A stretch of 64,000 bases of DNA. Origin: UBA6055 sp965203755 (GTDB lineage Bacteria > Chloroflexota > Anaerolineae > Aggregatilineales > Phototrophicaceae). The notes under the pieces were generated by a model. That model was not told where the DNA came from and did no database searches. It saw nothing but the letters and a program-made list of their open reading frames with translations. The position numbers and the translations under genes are program-made. The stretch covers positions 2,666,001 to 2,730,000 of the forward strand of contig OZ241910.1 in NCBI GenBank assembly GCA_965203755.1. Reading direction: 5' to 3'. This document shows, piece after piece, positions 1 through 7,924 of this stretch (positions within the stretch are counted from its first letter, which is position 1; every line of letters starts with the position of its first letter).

Positions 1-31
1 AGGTGCGCTGCGGCCGATGTTTGCCTGCCAT
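1..31 (-). CDS. ylxR: YlxR-like protein, N-terminal fragment only
   Basis: An ATG at position 31 on the minus strand opens a frame that runs off the left edge and reads MAGKHRPQRT. It lies 28 bases downstream of the nusA stop. YlxR (DUF448) proteins, which bind RNA or RNase P, usually follow nusA and begin with a Lys/Arg-rich stretch ending in PxRxC. The match is therefore by position plus ten residues. It could instead be another nusA-operon gene. Confidence 0.5.
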   Translation of the reverse strand, partial: MAGKHRPQRT

Positions 32-59
32 GATGCGTCTCAATCACTTTCTGGCTTGG

Positions 60-2030
60 CTAATAATCATAATCTTCCCAGGTCTCGTCATCCCAGCTTC
101 CGCGCCGACCTTTGCGCCGGCGTTTGGCAATGACTTCGCCGCTGGCTTCATCCAAAATCAGCTGCCGCCGTTTTTGGCGGTCTTTGCGGCGCTTCTTCTT
201 GCTTTTGCTGCGATCCAGTTCAAAGTCGGGTTCGCCTTCGTCGCCATGATAATAGTCGATGTCTTCGATCACCTGATCAAAGCCGCCGGCATCGGACGCG
301 GTCTTTTCAGGCGCCGGCCCGGGAGCGCTTGGGTCGGCTTCCGCTTCCATTTCTTCGCCGATGACAGGCTGACCAAAGGCATCCAGCAAGACCTCGCCTT
401 CTTCCGCATCGTCTTCCATGCTGGCGCCGGCAAGCGGCTCTTCGGCTTCGACTGGCGCTTCGTCCTCATCCATAGCGACTGCCGGCTCTTCAATGTCCTC
501 AATGGAGATGGATTCCGCCAGTAATTGTTCGATATTCGCCGCCATCACAGTATCCAGGGCGGTTTGAATGTCGTCCATCGGGCTGCCCTCAAGCGATGAG
601 AGTTTGCGGGCGACGATGGTATCATCCACCAGACAGGTGAGCATCACTTCGCCAACGTTTTCGTATGGCTCAAGGATATCAAGAATCGCCTGCGACACCG
701 CCAGCACATCCAGCGGCAGTTTGAACAGGTCGGGCGGCAGGGTGGATTTGACGGCTTCGCGTTCCTGGAGATATCGCTCGCGGGCTTCATTGCGCTGTGC
801 CAGCAGAGCTTGTTCGATGATATCGGCAAAGCGGCCGAGCGCCTTGTATTCTTCGGGCATAACCGTCAGTTCCAGCTGTTTCTTTTCCATAATGCGATGC
901 GCTTCGGCAATCAGATCGGCATAGCGCTCAACCAGGCTGTCCAATGGCGGGGCCTCAAGATTTTCGAGCGCAGCCTGCACCGTTTCCATCACGCTCTTGA
1001 TGTCAATCCGCCAGCCGGTCAGCTTGGCGGCGAGCCGGGCGTTCTGACCTTCGCGTCCAATCGCCAGGGATAACTGGTCATCAGGCACAATGACGACCGC
1101 CGTGCGCCCCTCAAACAGGTCATCATCCAAATAAACGCCGGTCACCCGCGCCGGACTCAAAGCCTTGGAGATAAAGGCTTCGGCATCGGTGTTCCATTCG
1201 ATGACGTCGATTTTTTCGTTATGGAGTTCCTTGACGATATTCTGTATCCGTATGCCGCGCATCCCGACGCAGGCGCCGACCGGGTCAATGCCGTCCTGCA
1301 GGGCGGCGACAGCGACTTTGGAACGATGACCAGCCTCGCGGGCGATATTCTTGATTTCTACCTGACCGTTGTAAATTTCGGGAACTTCATATTCCAGCAG
1401 TCGGCGCAGCATATTGCGGTGCGCTCGACTGACGATGATCTGGGGCCCGCGGTTGCTTTTTTTGACTTCCATGACATAAACGCGGATTTTCTCGTGGGTC
1501 CGATAACGCTCGCCGGGGATTTGCTGCGAGCGAATCAAATCGGCTTCGGCCCGTCCCAGACTTAACGTGACCTGTTTTGAGTTCACGCTTTGGACGGTGC
1601 CGGTAATCAGGTCGCCTTCGCGATTGATGAATTCGTCATAGAGTGCGGTGCGCTCGGCTTCGCGGATTTTTTGCAGGATCACGTGTTTGGCGGTTTGGGC
1701 GGCGATGCGGCCAAAACTTTTGGTGGTATGTTCGACCTGCACCATCACGATATCGTTGATTTGCGCCTCGGGATTATAGAAACGCGCCGTTTCCAAGGTG
1801 ACTTCGGTGGCATCGGTCAGGACATCTTCGACCACCTCTTTTTCGACAAACACACGCGCCCGCCCTGTCTTGGGGTCAATCTGGGCTTCAATCGCCTGGG
1901 CCGCGCTCGCGCCGGAGTCCTTGCGAAAAGCCGAGACCAAGGCGCTTTGCAAAGCCTCCAGCACCACATCAGCCGGCAAAGCCCGCATTTGCGCGATCTC
2001 ATTGAAGGCAATTTGTAATTCGTTCGACAT
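60..2030 (-). CDS. nusA: Transcription termination/antitermination factor NusA
   Basis: NusA binds RNA polymerase and nascent RNA and modulates pausing, termination and antitermination. The 656-residue product has the RNAP-binding N-terminal domain (about 1-130), an S1 domain (about 138-205), KH1 with GMRGIRI near 257, and KH2 with AIGREGQNARLAA near 323-335. The ATG at 2030 is chosen because GGAG sits nine bases upstream; a longer open frame to 2105 has no comparable signal. After KH2 comes an unusually long tail of about 310 residues: a helical part, a strongly acidic stretch, and a final Lys/Arg-rich segment ending WDDETWEDYDY. B. subtilis NusA stops soon after KH2. The gene usually found upstream, rimP, is absent and nusA has its own promoter. 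Confidence 0.96.
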   Translation of the reverse strand: MSNELQIAFNEIAQMRALPADVVLEALQSALVSAFRKDSGASAAQAIEAQIDPKTGRARVFVEKEVVEDVLTDATEVTLETARFYNPEAQINDIVMVQVEHTTKSFGRIAAQTAKHVILQKIREAERTALYDEFINREGDLITGTVQSVNSKQVTLSLGRAEADLIRSQQIPGERYRTHEKIRVYVMEVKKSNRGPQIIVSRAHRNMLRRLLEYEVPEIYNGQVEIKNIAREAGHRSKVAVAALQDGIDPVGACVGMRGIRIQNIVKELHNEKIDVIEWNTDAEAFISKALSPARVTGVYLDDDLFEGRTAVVIVPDDQLSLAIGREGQNARLAAKLTGWRIDIKSVMETVQAALENLEAPPLDSLVERYADLIAEAHRIMEKKQLELTVMPEEYKALGRFADIIEQALLAQRNEARERYLQEREAVKSTLPPDLFKLPLDVLAVSQAILDILEPYENVGEVMLTCLVDDTIVARKLSSLEGSPMDDIQTALDTVMAANIEQLLAESISIEDIEEPAVAMDEDEAPVEAEEPLAGASMEDDAEEGEVLLDAFGQPVIGEEMEAEADPSAPGPAPEKTASDAGGFDQVIEDIDYYHGDEGEPDFELDRSKSKKKRRKDRQKRRQLILDEASGEVIAKRRRKGRRGSWDDETWEDYDY

Positions 2031-2132
2031 GATGTTTCGCTCCGAAAATCGAGAAACCTGATTTCCAAAAAGGTCAATATAAAACGAAAAGCGGGGCTTG
2101 CCCACTTTTTGCGTAAAGTTCCAAGTGGATAA

Positions 2133-2161
2133 AGCATAGCACAGCTTGGTACAGCCGTCAA
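2133..2161 (-). promoter_or_regulatory. nusA promoter
   Basis: On the minus strand, -35 TTGACG (2156-2161) and -10 TATGCT (2133-2138) are separated by exactly 17 bases. Transcription would start about 100 bases upstream of the nusA ATG. Confidence 0.7.
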
Positions 2162-2211
2162 GACGGGTTTGAACCCATTGAACCCAAGTGGATTGAAGCT
2201 CATTCAGGTTT

Positions 2212-2241
2212 TTGCCGCCGACTGCGGTTGCATGGTATAAT
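2212..2241 (+). promoter_or_regulatory. Promoter of the OmpR-type regulator
   Basis: A perfect -10 TATAAT (2236-2241) lies 18 bases after TTGCCG (2212-2217), reading right toward the regulator at 2359 and divergent from nusA. The 328-base interval 2031-2358 holds only these two promoters and the leaders. Confidence 0.6.
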
Positions 2242-2358
2242 CCCTAATCCATAATTGGATTGCATGCCCTTAGCGTCGGCTGATTATGACGGATAGAGTA
2301 GAATGAATTGTGCATGAATTTTTGCCAAATGCTGGTTTTGCTGTGAGGAATGTAATCG

Positions 2359-3003
2359 TTGCGAGAACGAATTTTATTGATAGGCGCTGCTGATTGGGGA
2401 TCAGCGCTGCAGCGAAACTGGGATGTCATCACCGCCGCCAGCGGTAAACGCGCCAAGTTATATGCTGACCAATATCAATTCAGCTTAATCATCGTTGATG
2501 CGGTTTCGATGCGGACATCCGGCGAACGCATTTGCCGCGCCATCAAATTGCAATATCCCGATTGTCCCATCATCCATATTCAGCCCAAGCATGATTCGAA
2601 TCTGGCCAAGGTTGCTGATGTGACTTTGTCGCCGCCGCTTTCCACTCGTAAATTGATTGGGGTCGTATCGCGGATTTTGCAAGAGGATCTGGCGGACATC
2701 ATTCGCTGCGGCCCGTTTTTGCTCAACCGCGCAACTCGCATCTTGCGAACCCCCCGACAAGAGGCGCAGCTTAATCCAAAGCTGGCAGAGTTAATCGAGT
2801 TGTTTATGACTCATCCCAATCAAGTTCTGGCGCGCGAAACAATCATGCGGCAGGTATGGAACACGAATTATATGGGCGATACCGGAACGCTGAATGTTCA
2901 CATCCGCTACGCCCGCAACGCGCTTGAAGACAACAAACAAAAGCCGGTCTACCTCAAGACGGTACGCGGCGTCGGCTATCGGCTGGATGTGGATGTTTCC
3001 TAG
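2359..3003 (+). CDS. OmpR/PhoB-type winged-helix regulator with degenerate receiver
   Basis: This is a 214-residue DNA-binding response-regulator-like protein. Residues about 1-115 have the receiver fold pattern (ILLIG..., LIIVDAVSMR..., DVTLSPP...). The C-terminal about 100 residues are a clear OmpR winged helix (ETIMRQVW, LNVHIRYARNAL, VRGVGYRL). The phospho-acceptor-like Asp is kept in LIIVD, but the acidic pair near the N-terminus is reduced (IGAADW) and the conserved Lys before the last helix is missing, so phosphorylation is doubtful. The start is a TTG preceded by GAGGA at good spacing, with no in-frame ATG upstream. No histidine kinase lies nearby; its target genes are unknown. Confidence 0.85.
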   Translation: MRERILLIGAADWGSALQRNWDVITAASGKRAKLYADQYQFSLIIVDAVSMRTSGERICRAIKLQYPDCPIIHIQPKHDSNLAKVADVTLSPPLSTRKLIGVVSRILQEDLADIIRCGPFLLNRATRILRTPRQEAQLNPKLAELIELFMTHPNQVLARETIMRQVWNTNYMGDTGTLNVHIRYARNALEDNKQKPVYLKTVRGVGYRLDVDVS

Positions 3004-3010
3004 ATCGCGA

Positions 3011-3277
3011 TTAGCTGACCAGACGGGCAAGCTGCTTCATAAGGCGGCTCTTGCGGCGGGCGGCATTGCGCGGATGAATGACCCCGCGGCTCGCCAAGGT
3101 ATCAAGGTCGCGCGCTGCGATGCGGGCTGCTTCGCGCGCTTCGTCAACGTCGCCTTTTTCGATGGACTCGCGCGCTTGTTTGACAAGTGTGCGCGCGCGG
3201 TTGCGATAATTGCGGTTATGCAAACGGCGCTTTTCGTTTTGACGGATGCGCTTCAGTGCAGATTTGTGATTAGCCAT
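3011..3277 (-). CDS. rpsT: 30S ribosomal protein S20
   Basis: The 88-residue, Arg/Lys-rich helical protein begins MANHKSALKRIRQNEKRR and has the expected S20 length. It is a primary 16S rRNA-binding protein of the small subunit. It is transcribed alone, convergent with the regulator at 2359 (7 bases between the two stops), from a strong promoter at 3366-3394. Confidence 0.97.
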   Translation of the reverse strand: MANHKSALKRIRQNEKRRLHNRNYRNRARTLVKQARESIEKGDVDEAREAARIAARDLDTLASRGVIHPRNAARRKSRLMKQLARLVS

Positions 3278-3365
3278 ACTTTACCTGACAGAAACCTGTC
3301 GCTCCTTTCCAAGCACAATTCAAGGCTGTCATGCCGTGGATTTCTCTTTCACAGCTTACAATTAA

Positions 3366-3394
3366 ATTATATCATGCGCCGGGCCGGCTGTCTA
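3366..3394 (-). promoter_or_regulatory. rpsT promoter
   Basis: On the minus strand TAGACA (3389-3394) and a perfect TATAAT (3366-3371) are 17 bases apart, about 90 bases upstream of the rpsT ATG. Confidence 0.7.
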
Positions 3395-3541
3395 TGGCTT
3401 TTTAATAAGTCCGCCGGCGCCGGCAAAGTTTGTTATTTTGTATCAACGTTGGATTTCTATTTTGGTTAATCAGTCTTGCGACTCGGAACGGTTCGGGATA
3501 GGATTTGTGATGATGCTGAAAAGGACAATCGGACCGGGCGA

Positions 3542-4186
3542 ATGATCAGACTGCACTGGAACACAGCGATGATCTGGATAGCGCTTGGCGCGGCATTAAC
3601 GGGCTGCGGCACCCTCGCCGCGCCTGTTTGGCAGGCGACCGCGCCAGCGATGGCAACGGTCAGTGAGGATAGCCAGGCGCCCACGGTCACTGCGACAGCC
3701 AGCCTGCCCGCCGATACGCCCATCCCGCCCGCGTCCACGCCCACGCCCGCTCCGACTTCAACGCCAACCCCGCCGCCCACACCGACAGCCGAACCGACGA
3801 CCGCGGCGGCTTCATCGCCGATTGACCGTTTGGTGGCTGTGCGCGACCCTGAAAATGGCCGGCTGCTGTTCGAGACCTTTCAAGAGGCCGCCAATTATGC
3901 CTGTTCGACCTGTCACAGCGTCGCCAGCGAAGAAAAACTGGTCGGGCCCGGCTTGCTGAATATCAAAGACCGAGCGCCGACGCGGGTCGAGGGACAAAGC
4001 GCCGCCGAGTATCTCTACAATTCGATTGTCAATCCGGATGAGCATCTTGTTGACGGATTTGACGCTGAACTGATGCCCAAGAATTGGACGGCCATCTATA
4101 GCGATATCGAAATTTTTGACATGGTGGCTTATCTGCTCACCCTTGAAGGCGAATCCGCCACTGATGAATCGGCTGACGAGGATTAG
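3542..4186 (+). CDS. Monoheme cytochrome c lipoprotein
   Basis: The product has a lipoprotein signal peptide ending in the lipobox LTGC, a Thr/Pro-rich linker of about 50 residues, then a c-type cytochrome domain. Heme is attached at CSTCH, and a Met in MPKNW could be the distal axial ligand. It would sit on the outer face of the cytoplasmic membrane and carry electrons. The ATG at 3542 places the basic residue and hydrophobic stretch directly at the N-terminus; an in-frame start at 3476 would add 22 residues with no function in the signal. The gene stands alone, with no oxidase or reductase adjacent, so its redox partner cannot be read from context. Confidence 0.88.
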   Translation: MIRLHWNTAMIWIALGAALTGCGTLAAPVWQATAPAMATVSEDSQAPTVTATASLPADTPIPPASTPTPAPTSTPTPPPTPTAEPTTAAASSPIDRLVAVRDPENGRLLFETFQEAANYACSTCHSVASEEKLVGPGLLNIKDRAPTRVEGQSAAEYLYNSIVNPDEHLVDGFDAELMPKNWTAIYSDIEIFDMVAYLLTLEGESATDESADED

Positions 4187-4201
4187 CTGCAAAATCACAT
4201 C

Positions 4202-5710
4202 TCAAACATCTGAATCTGACGCGCCTGCCAGTATGTCTTCAATGGCATTGTTTAGCTGCTGATTCGAATTAAGCAGCCGCGCCTGCGCTTCGGCAAGCCA
4301 GCTGCGGTCATTTTCGATTTGGTTTCGCTGAATCTCCAGGACTTTGCCGGTTGCAGTCGGCGCAGCCCCTCCTGGCAAGTCCCGCGCTTTCACGAATGCC
4401 GCCGGGTCAAGCGCCTGCTTGAACAGTTCGTCCGACAAACGAACATCCAGGTCAAATCTGCTCTTGGCAGTCTGTCGCAGCATGGCTGCGGTTAGGTCGC
4501 CGGGGGCAAGACGCTGTTTTTGGGCATGGCTGACCAAAGCGGAAACAATGTCATGCGCTTGCCGAAACGGTAAATCGCAATGCCGGACCAGGCTGTCCGC
4601 AAGCTCGGTAACAGTGGTGAAGCCTGAAACGGCGCGGTGACGAAGATGCTCGCCGCTGACCTGCAATGTGGCGATGACGGCGCTGTACAGCTGCAAGATG
4701 TCGCTGGCTGTTTCCAGCGATCCAAACAGCATTGGGAAAATTTCATCCTCAATATCCTGGGTGTCGCCATAGGGGATATTGTGGCATTGAATGACGATTC
4801 CCTGCGCCTGCGCCAGCATCCGGCTGATTCTTGCCCGCAGATGTTCCAGGACCACCGGGTTGCGCTTCTGCGGCATGATTGAACTGATCTGAATAAAGCT
4901 GTCATCAATGCGGATGGCGCCGCTTTCCTGCGTTGCCCAAAACAGCATATCCCGCGTGAAGCGCGAAAGATTCACGCCGAATGTCGTCAATGCGCCGGCA
5001 ACATCGGTCAGGTTGTCCGATGCCCCGATGCTGTCGTAGGTGCTTAATAAAACGCGGTCAAATCCCAGCAGCTTGGCGCTTAGTTCGCGCTGAATTGGAA
5101 AGGCTGTTCCGGTCAATGCGGCGGCGCCAAGCGGACTTTGATTGTTGGTCTCATAGGCGAATTGAAGCCGCGCCGTGTCCCGTTCCAAAAAAGCCAGGAC
5201 CCCAGCGATGTAGTGCGCCATAGTCGTTGGCTGCGCCGGCTGGGTATGCGTGTATCCCGGCATGAGTGTATGCAGATGCTGACCGGCGAAATCGTGAAGC
5301 TCGCGGCGCAGTTTGTGCAGGCATCTGATGACGTTGAGTATCAAGGGGCGCAATGCCAGGCGCGTCAGGGCATAGCCCAAATCGTTGCGGCTGCGCGCCA
5401 GCTGCAAATTGCCGCCGTGCGCGGCGCCGGCGATTTCAATCAGTTTGCCTTCGATGGCAAAGAACAGGTCTTCCACGCCCGACCGATAGCTCAATTCATC
5501 CAAGCCCATGTCTTCCACCTGCTGCAAGGCGGCCAGCAGCGCCCGTGCGTTGTCCAGCCGAATGATGCCGGACTGGCGCAGCATGACCGCCTGCGCCCGG
5601 TTGGCGGCGAGCAGCGGCGCATAATAGTATTTTTTAGCGTCCTCATAGAAAGGCTTGAGGACGATTTTCTCATAGAGGGGATGGGGGAATGAACCCGCCC
5701 GGCCGACCAT
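4202..5710 (-). CDS. Argininosuccinate lyase-like enzyme (aspartase/fumarase superfamily)
   Basis: At 502 residues it has the three conserved regions of the superfamily: LARSRND (105-110), YTHTQPAQP (153-161, including the catalytic-type His) and the signature SSIMPQKRNP (276-285). Argininosuccinate lyase releases fumarate to give arginine. Here, however, the residues before RSRND read NLQLA rather than the usual HTG-type sequence. The gene is the last cistron of a sugar ABC-transporter operon, three bases after the permease stop, and not beside argG. It may act on another fumarate- or amine-linked substrate imported by the system. The family assignment is firm; ArgH activity itself is uncertain. 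Confidence 0.85.
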   Translation of the reverse strand: MVGRAGSFPHPLYEKIVLKPFYEDAKKYYYAPLLAANRAQAVMLRQSGIIRLDNARALLAALQQVEDMGLDELSYRSGVEDLFFAIEGKLIEIAGAAHGGNLQLARSRNDLGYALTRLALRPLILNVIRCLHKLRRELHDFAGQHLHTLMPGYTHTQPAQPTTMAHYIAGVLAFLERDTARLQFAYETNNQSPLGAAALTGTAFPIQRELSAKLLGFDRVLLSTYDSIGASDNLTDVAGALTTFGVNLSRFTRDMLFWATQESGAIRIDDSFIQISSIMPQKRNPVVLEHLRARISRMLAQAQGIVIQCHNIPYGDTQDIEDEIFPMLFGSLETASDILQLYSAVIATLQVSGEHLRHRAVSGFTTVTELADSLVRHCDLPFRQAHDIVSALVSHAQKQRLAPGDLTAAMLRQTAKSRFDLDVRLSDELFKQALDPAAFVKARDLPGGAAPTATGKVLEIQRNQIENDRSWLAEAQARLLNSNQQLNNAIEDILAGASDSDV

Positions 5711-5713
5711 AGA

Positions 5714-6607
5714 CTAACCCTTCAAACCGGTCAGCGCAATGCCTTCAATGATGTAGCGCTGGAAAATAATGACGACAATCAGCAGCGGCACCACCGAAAG
5801 CGATGCCCCGGTCATAATCAGATTCCAAGGGACATTCGCTTCTGAAGAAAATTGCTGAATGCCGACGGGCAGGGTGAACATTTCGCTTTTGGTGGTTGCG
5901 ATGAGCGGCCAGATAAAGGCGTTCCAGTTGCCCAGAAAGTTAAAAATGCACAGCGCCCCAATCGCCGGCAGGCTCAAGGGGACGGCGACGCGCCAGAATA
6001 ACCCGAATTCGCTTACCCCGTCTATTCGGCCGGCATCCAGCAGTTCGTCCGGCACGCCCTGCATAAATTGGCGCATCAGAAAGATGCCAGCGGCGGTGAT
6101 GACCCCCGGAAAGGCGATGCCCCAGTAGGTATCGACCCAAGTCCCGCCGACAGGCGGGTTCGAGGACATGATAAACCATGGAATAATGAGCATCTCGGTC
6201 GGCACCATCAGCGATGTCAGGAAGATAATGAAAATCGGGCGTTTGCCCGGAAATCGATACTTGGCAAAAACATACCCAGCCAAGGCATCAAAGAAAGCGA
6301 CGCTGGTCGTGCTGATGACAGCTACAATAATCGAATTGGCATACCAGAGCGGTAAATCGGTCTCGGTCATCACTTGCGTATAATTGTCGAGGGTAGCTTC
6401 AGTCGGGAAAAAATCGCGCCGAAGGATTTCTGTTTCCGGTTTTAATGAGGTGGACAGCATCCAGATGAATGGAATAATCATCGTCAGGCCAATCAGCGTG
6501 AGCAGCAGGTACGAGAAGGATTTGTACTTCCACTCATGCCGACTTCGGCCGACTGAAGTCAGCTTGCCCTGGTCTTTGAATAAATTTGCTGGCGCAATCG
6601 ATTCCAT
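5714..6607 (-). CDS. Carbohydrate ABC transporter permease, MalG type
   Basis: This 297-residue inner-membrane permease has about six transmembrane segments and the cytoplasmic EAA loop (DAGRIDGVSEFGLFWRVAVP) that docks on the ATPase. The length and the N-terminal basic segment before the first membrane helix match MalG/CUT1 permeases. It pairs with the permease encoded just upstream (11-base gap). No ATPase gene occurs in the operon, so a shared MsmX-like ATPase elsewhere is likely. Confidence 0.94.
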   Translation of the reverse strand: MESIAPANLFKDQGKLTSVGRSRHEWKYKSFSYLLLTLIGLTMIIPFIWMLSTSLKPETEILRRDFFPTEATLDNYTQVMTETDLPLWYANSIIVAVISTTSVAFFDALAGYVFAKYRFPGKRPIFIIFLTSLMVPTEMLIIPWFIMSSNPPVGGTWVDTYWGIAFPGVITAAGIFLMRQFMQGVPDELLDAGRIDGVSEFGLFWRVAVPLSLPAIGALCIFNFLGNWNAFIWPLIATTKSEMFTLPVGIQQFSSEANVPWNLIMTGASLSVVPLLIVVIIFQRYIIEGIALTGLKG

Positions 6608-6618
6608 GATGCCTGACC

Positions 6619-7572
6619 CTAGTTTGTGCTTCGCGATGTGACGGACAGTTGAATAATGGTGATGCCCAGTATCAAGGCGAACAAGACGACCGTTAACGAA
6701 GCGGCATAGCCCATATCAAAACTTTGGAAGGCCTCGCGGTAGACTCGCAAGACCACAGTGGTCGTTGAATCCAGCGGCCCGCCGCGCCCCTGTTCCGACA
6801 TCGCCAGCACCGGCGCGAACATTCGCAGGAAAGCGATGGTTTGCAGCACCAGCAGATATACAATGCTTGGGTTGAGCAGCGGCAGGGTGATGTAGCGAAA
6901 AGTATGCCAGCGGCTTGCGCCATCGACTTCAGCCGCCTCATAGTAGGTCCGCGATATCTGCTTGAGCCCGGCCAAAAAGATAATCACGGCGAATCCCAGC
7001 CCTTGCCAGATGACCAGCGCCAGAATGGACGGCAGCGCCTGATGCGGGCTTTTCAGGAAAGGCTGCTGCGGCAGGGATACCAGCTGCAAGATGATGTTAA
7101 ACAGCCCGAAGCGCGGCTGATAGAGCATGCGAAAGACCCAGGCGATGGCGATGGTCGATGTCACGAAAGGCAGGAAAAACAAGATTCGATAAATCGTGCT
7201 CATCCATCGAATTTCGTTCAGCATCAAGGCAATCGCCAGCGCCAAAAGCAGCTGAATCGGCACGCCAATCGCCAGATAGCGGGCGGTGTTGAGAAAGGCG
7301 GCTTTGGTCGTTGACTTCGTTTTGTTCAGTTCTTCAAAGACGCGCTCATAATTTTCCAAGCCGACGAAAGGCTGCTCGGCCGCCAGTGGATTATAGTCGT
7401 GCAGGCTCATCTGAAAGGCAAACAGGGTCGGATAAATCCGAATATAGGCGAAGAAGACAATCGGAATCGCCAAAAAGATATACGCCCAAACGACCTTCTT
7501 GCGGGCAAGTGTCCAATGACGGAACCGCGGCGGCGCTGTTTGACGTTTGGGTTTTTCCTGTCTTGGACTCAT
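6619..7572 (-). CDS. Carbohydrate ABC transporter permease, MalF type
   Basis: This is the second membrane subunit, 317 residues, with an EAA loop (YYEAAEVDGASRWHTFRYITLP). The ATG at 7572 overlaps the stop of the preceding small gene by four bases (ATGA), indicating translational coupling. A longer frame extends to 7722 but only overlaps that upstream gene. The N-terminus is rich in Arg/Lys before the first membrane helix. It works with the MalG-type partner and the binding protein at 7925-9220 to import a sugar or sugar derivative. Confidence 0.94.
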   Translation of the reverse strand: MSPRQEKPKRQTAPPRFRHWTLARKKVVWAYIFLAIPIVFFAYIRIYPTLFAFQMSLHDYNPLAAEQPFVGLENYERVFEELNKTKSTTKAAFLNTARYLAIGVPIQLLLALAIALMLNEIRWMSTIYRILFFLPFVTSTIAIAWVFRMLYQPRFGLFNIILQLVSLPQQPFLKSPHQALPSILALVIWQGLGFAVIIFLAGLKQISRTYYEAAEVDGASRWHTFRYITLPLLNPSIVYLLVLQTIAFLRMFAPVLAMSEQGRGGPLDSTTTVVLRVYREAFQSFDMGYAASLTVVLFALILGITIIQLSVTSRSTN

Positions 7573-7841
7573 GGCAGAAAGTCGTTGCTTGCTCCGCTCT
7601 TGGCCTGCCGATAGACAAAGTAGACATAGAGTGGCATGGCGATGCAGCCGCCAATGCCGGCCGTTAAAGCCGTAAGCCCGACCAAGAGGATGGCAACGAT
7701 TGGCAAGCCGATAAACATCCACAAAAGACCCGTTCCGATTTTGTCATTGAGAATATGCGCCAGTCCCCACAGCCCGAGTAGCCCGGCGATGAGGCCGACC
7801 ACAAATGCGGTTTCGTTGCGTTCTGCGTTCTTGACTTTCAT
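7569..7841 (-). CDS. Small membrane protein inside the sugar-transport operon
   Basis: A 90-residue protein with a charged N-terminus (MKVKNAERNETA) and two to three hydrophobic segments, resembling small TM2-type proteins but without a family I can name. It has a strong ribosome-binding site (AGGAG, seven bases before the ATG). Its stop overlaps the start of the permease gene, so it is a genuine cistron between the binding protein and the permeases. It might be an accessory subunit of the transporter; that is inference. Confidence 0.75.
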   Translation of the reverse strand: MKVKNAERNETAFVVGLIAGLLGLWGLAHILNDKIGTGLLWMFIGLPIVAILLVGLTALTAGIGGCIAMPLYVYFVYRQAKSGASNDFLP

Positions 7842-7924
7842 GGTTCACTCCTGTTGATGATAAGAGAAACTGCGCCAGACAAACTCGCATCTGACGCAGT
7901 AGATATTATAGATTTCGGGACGGA

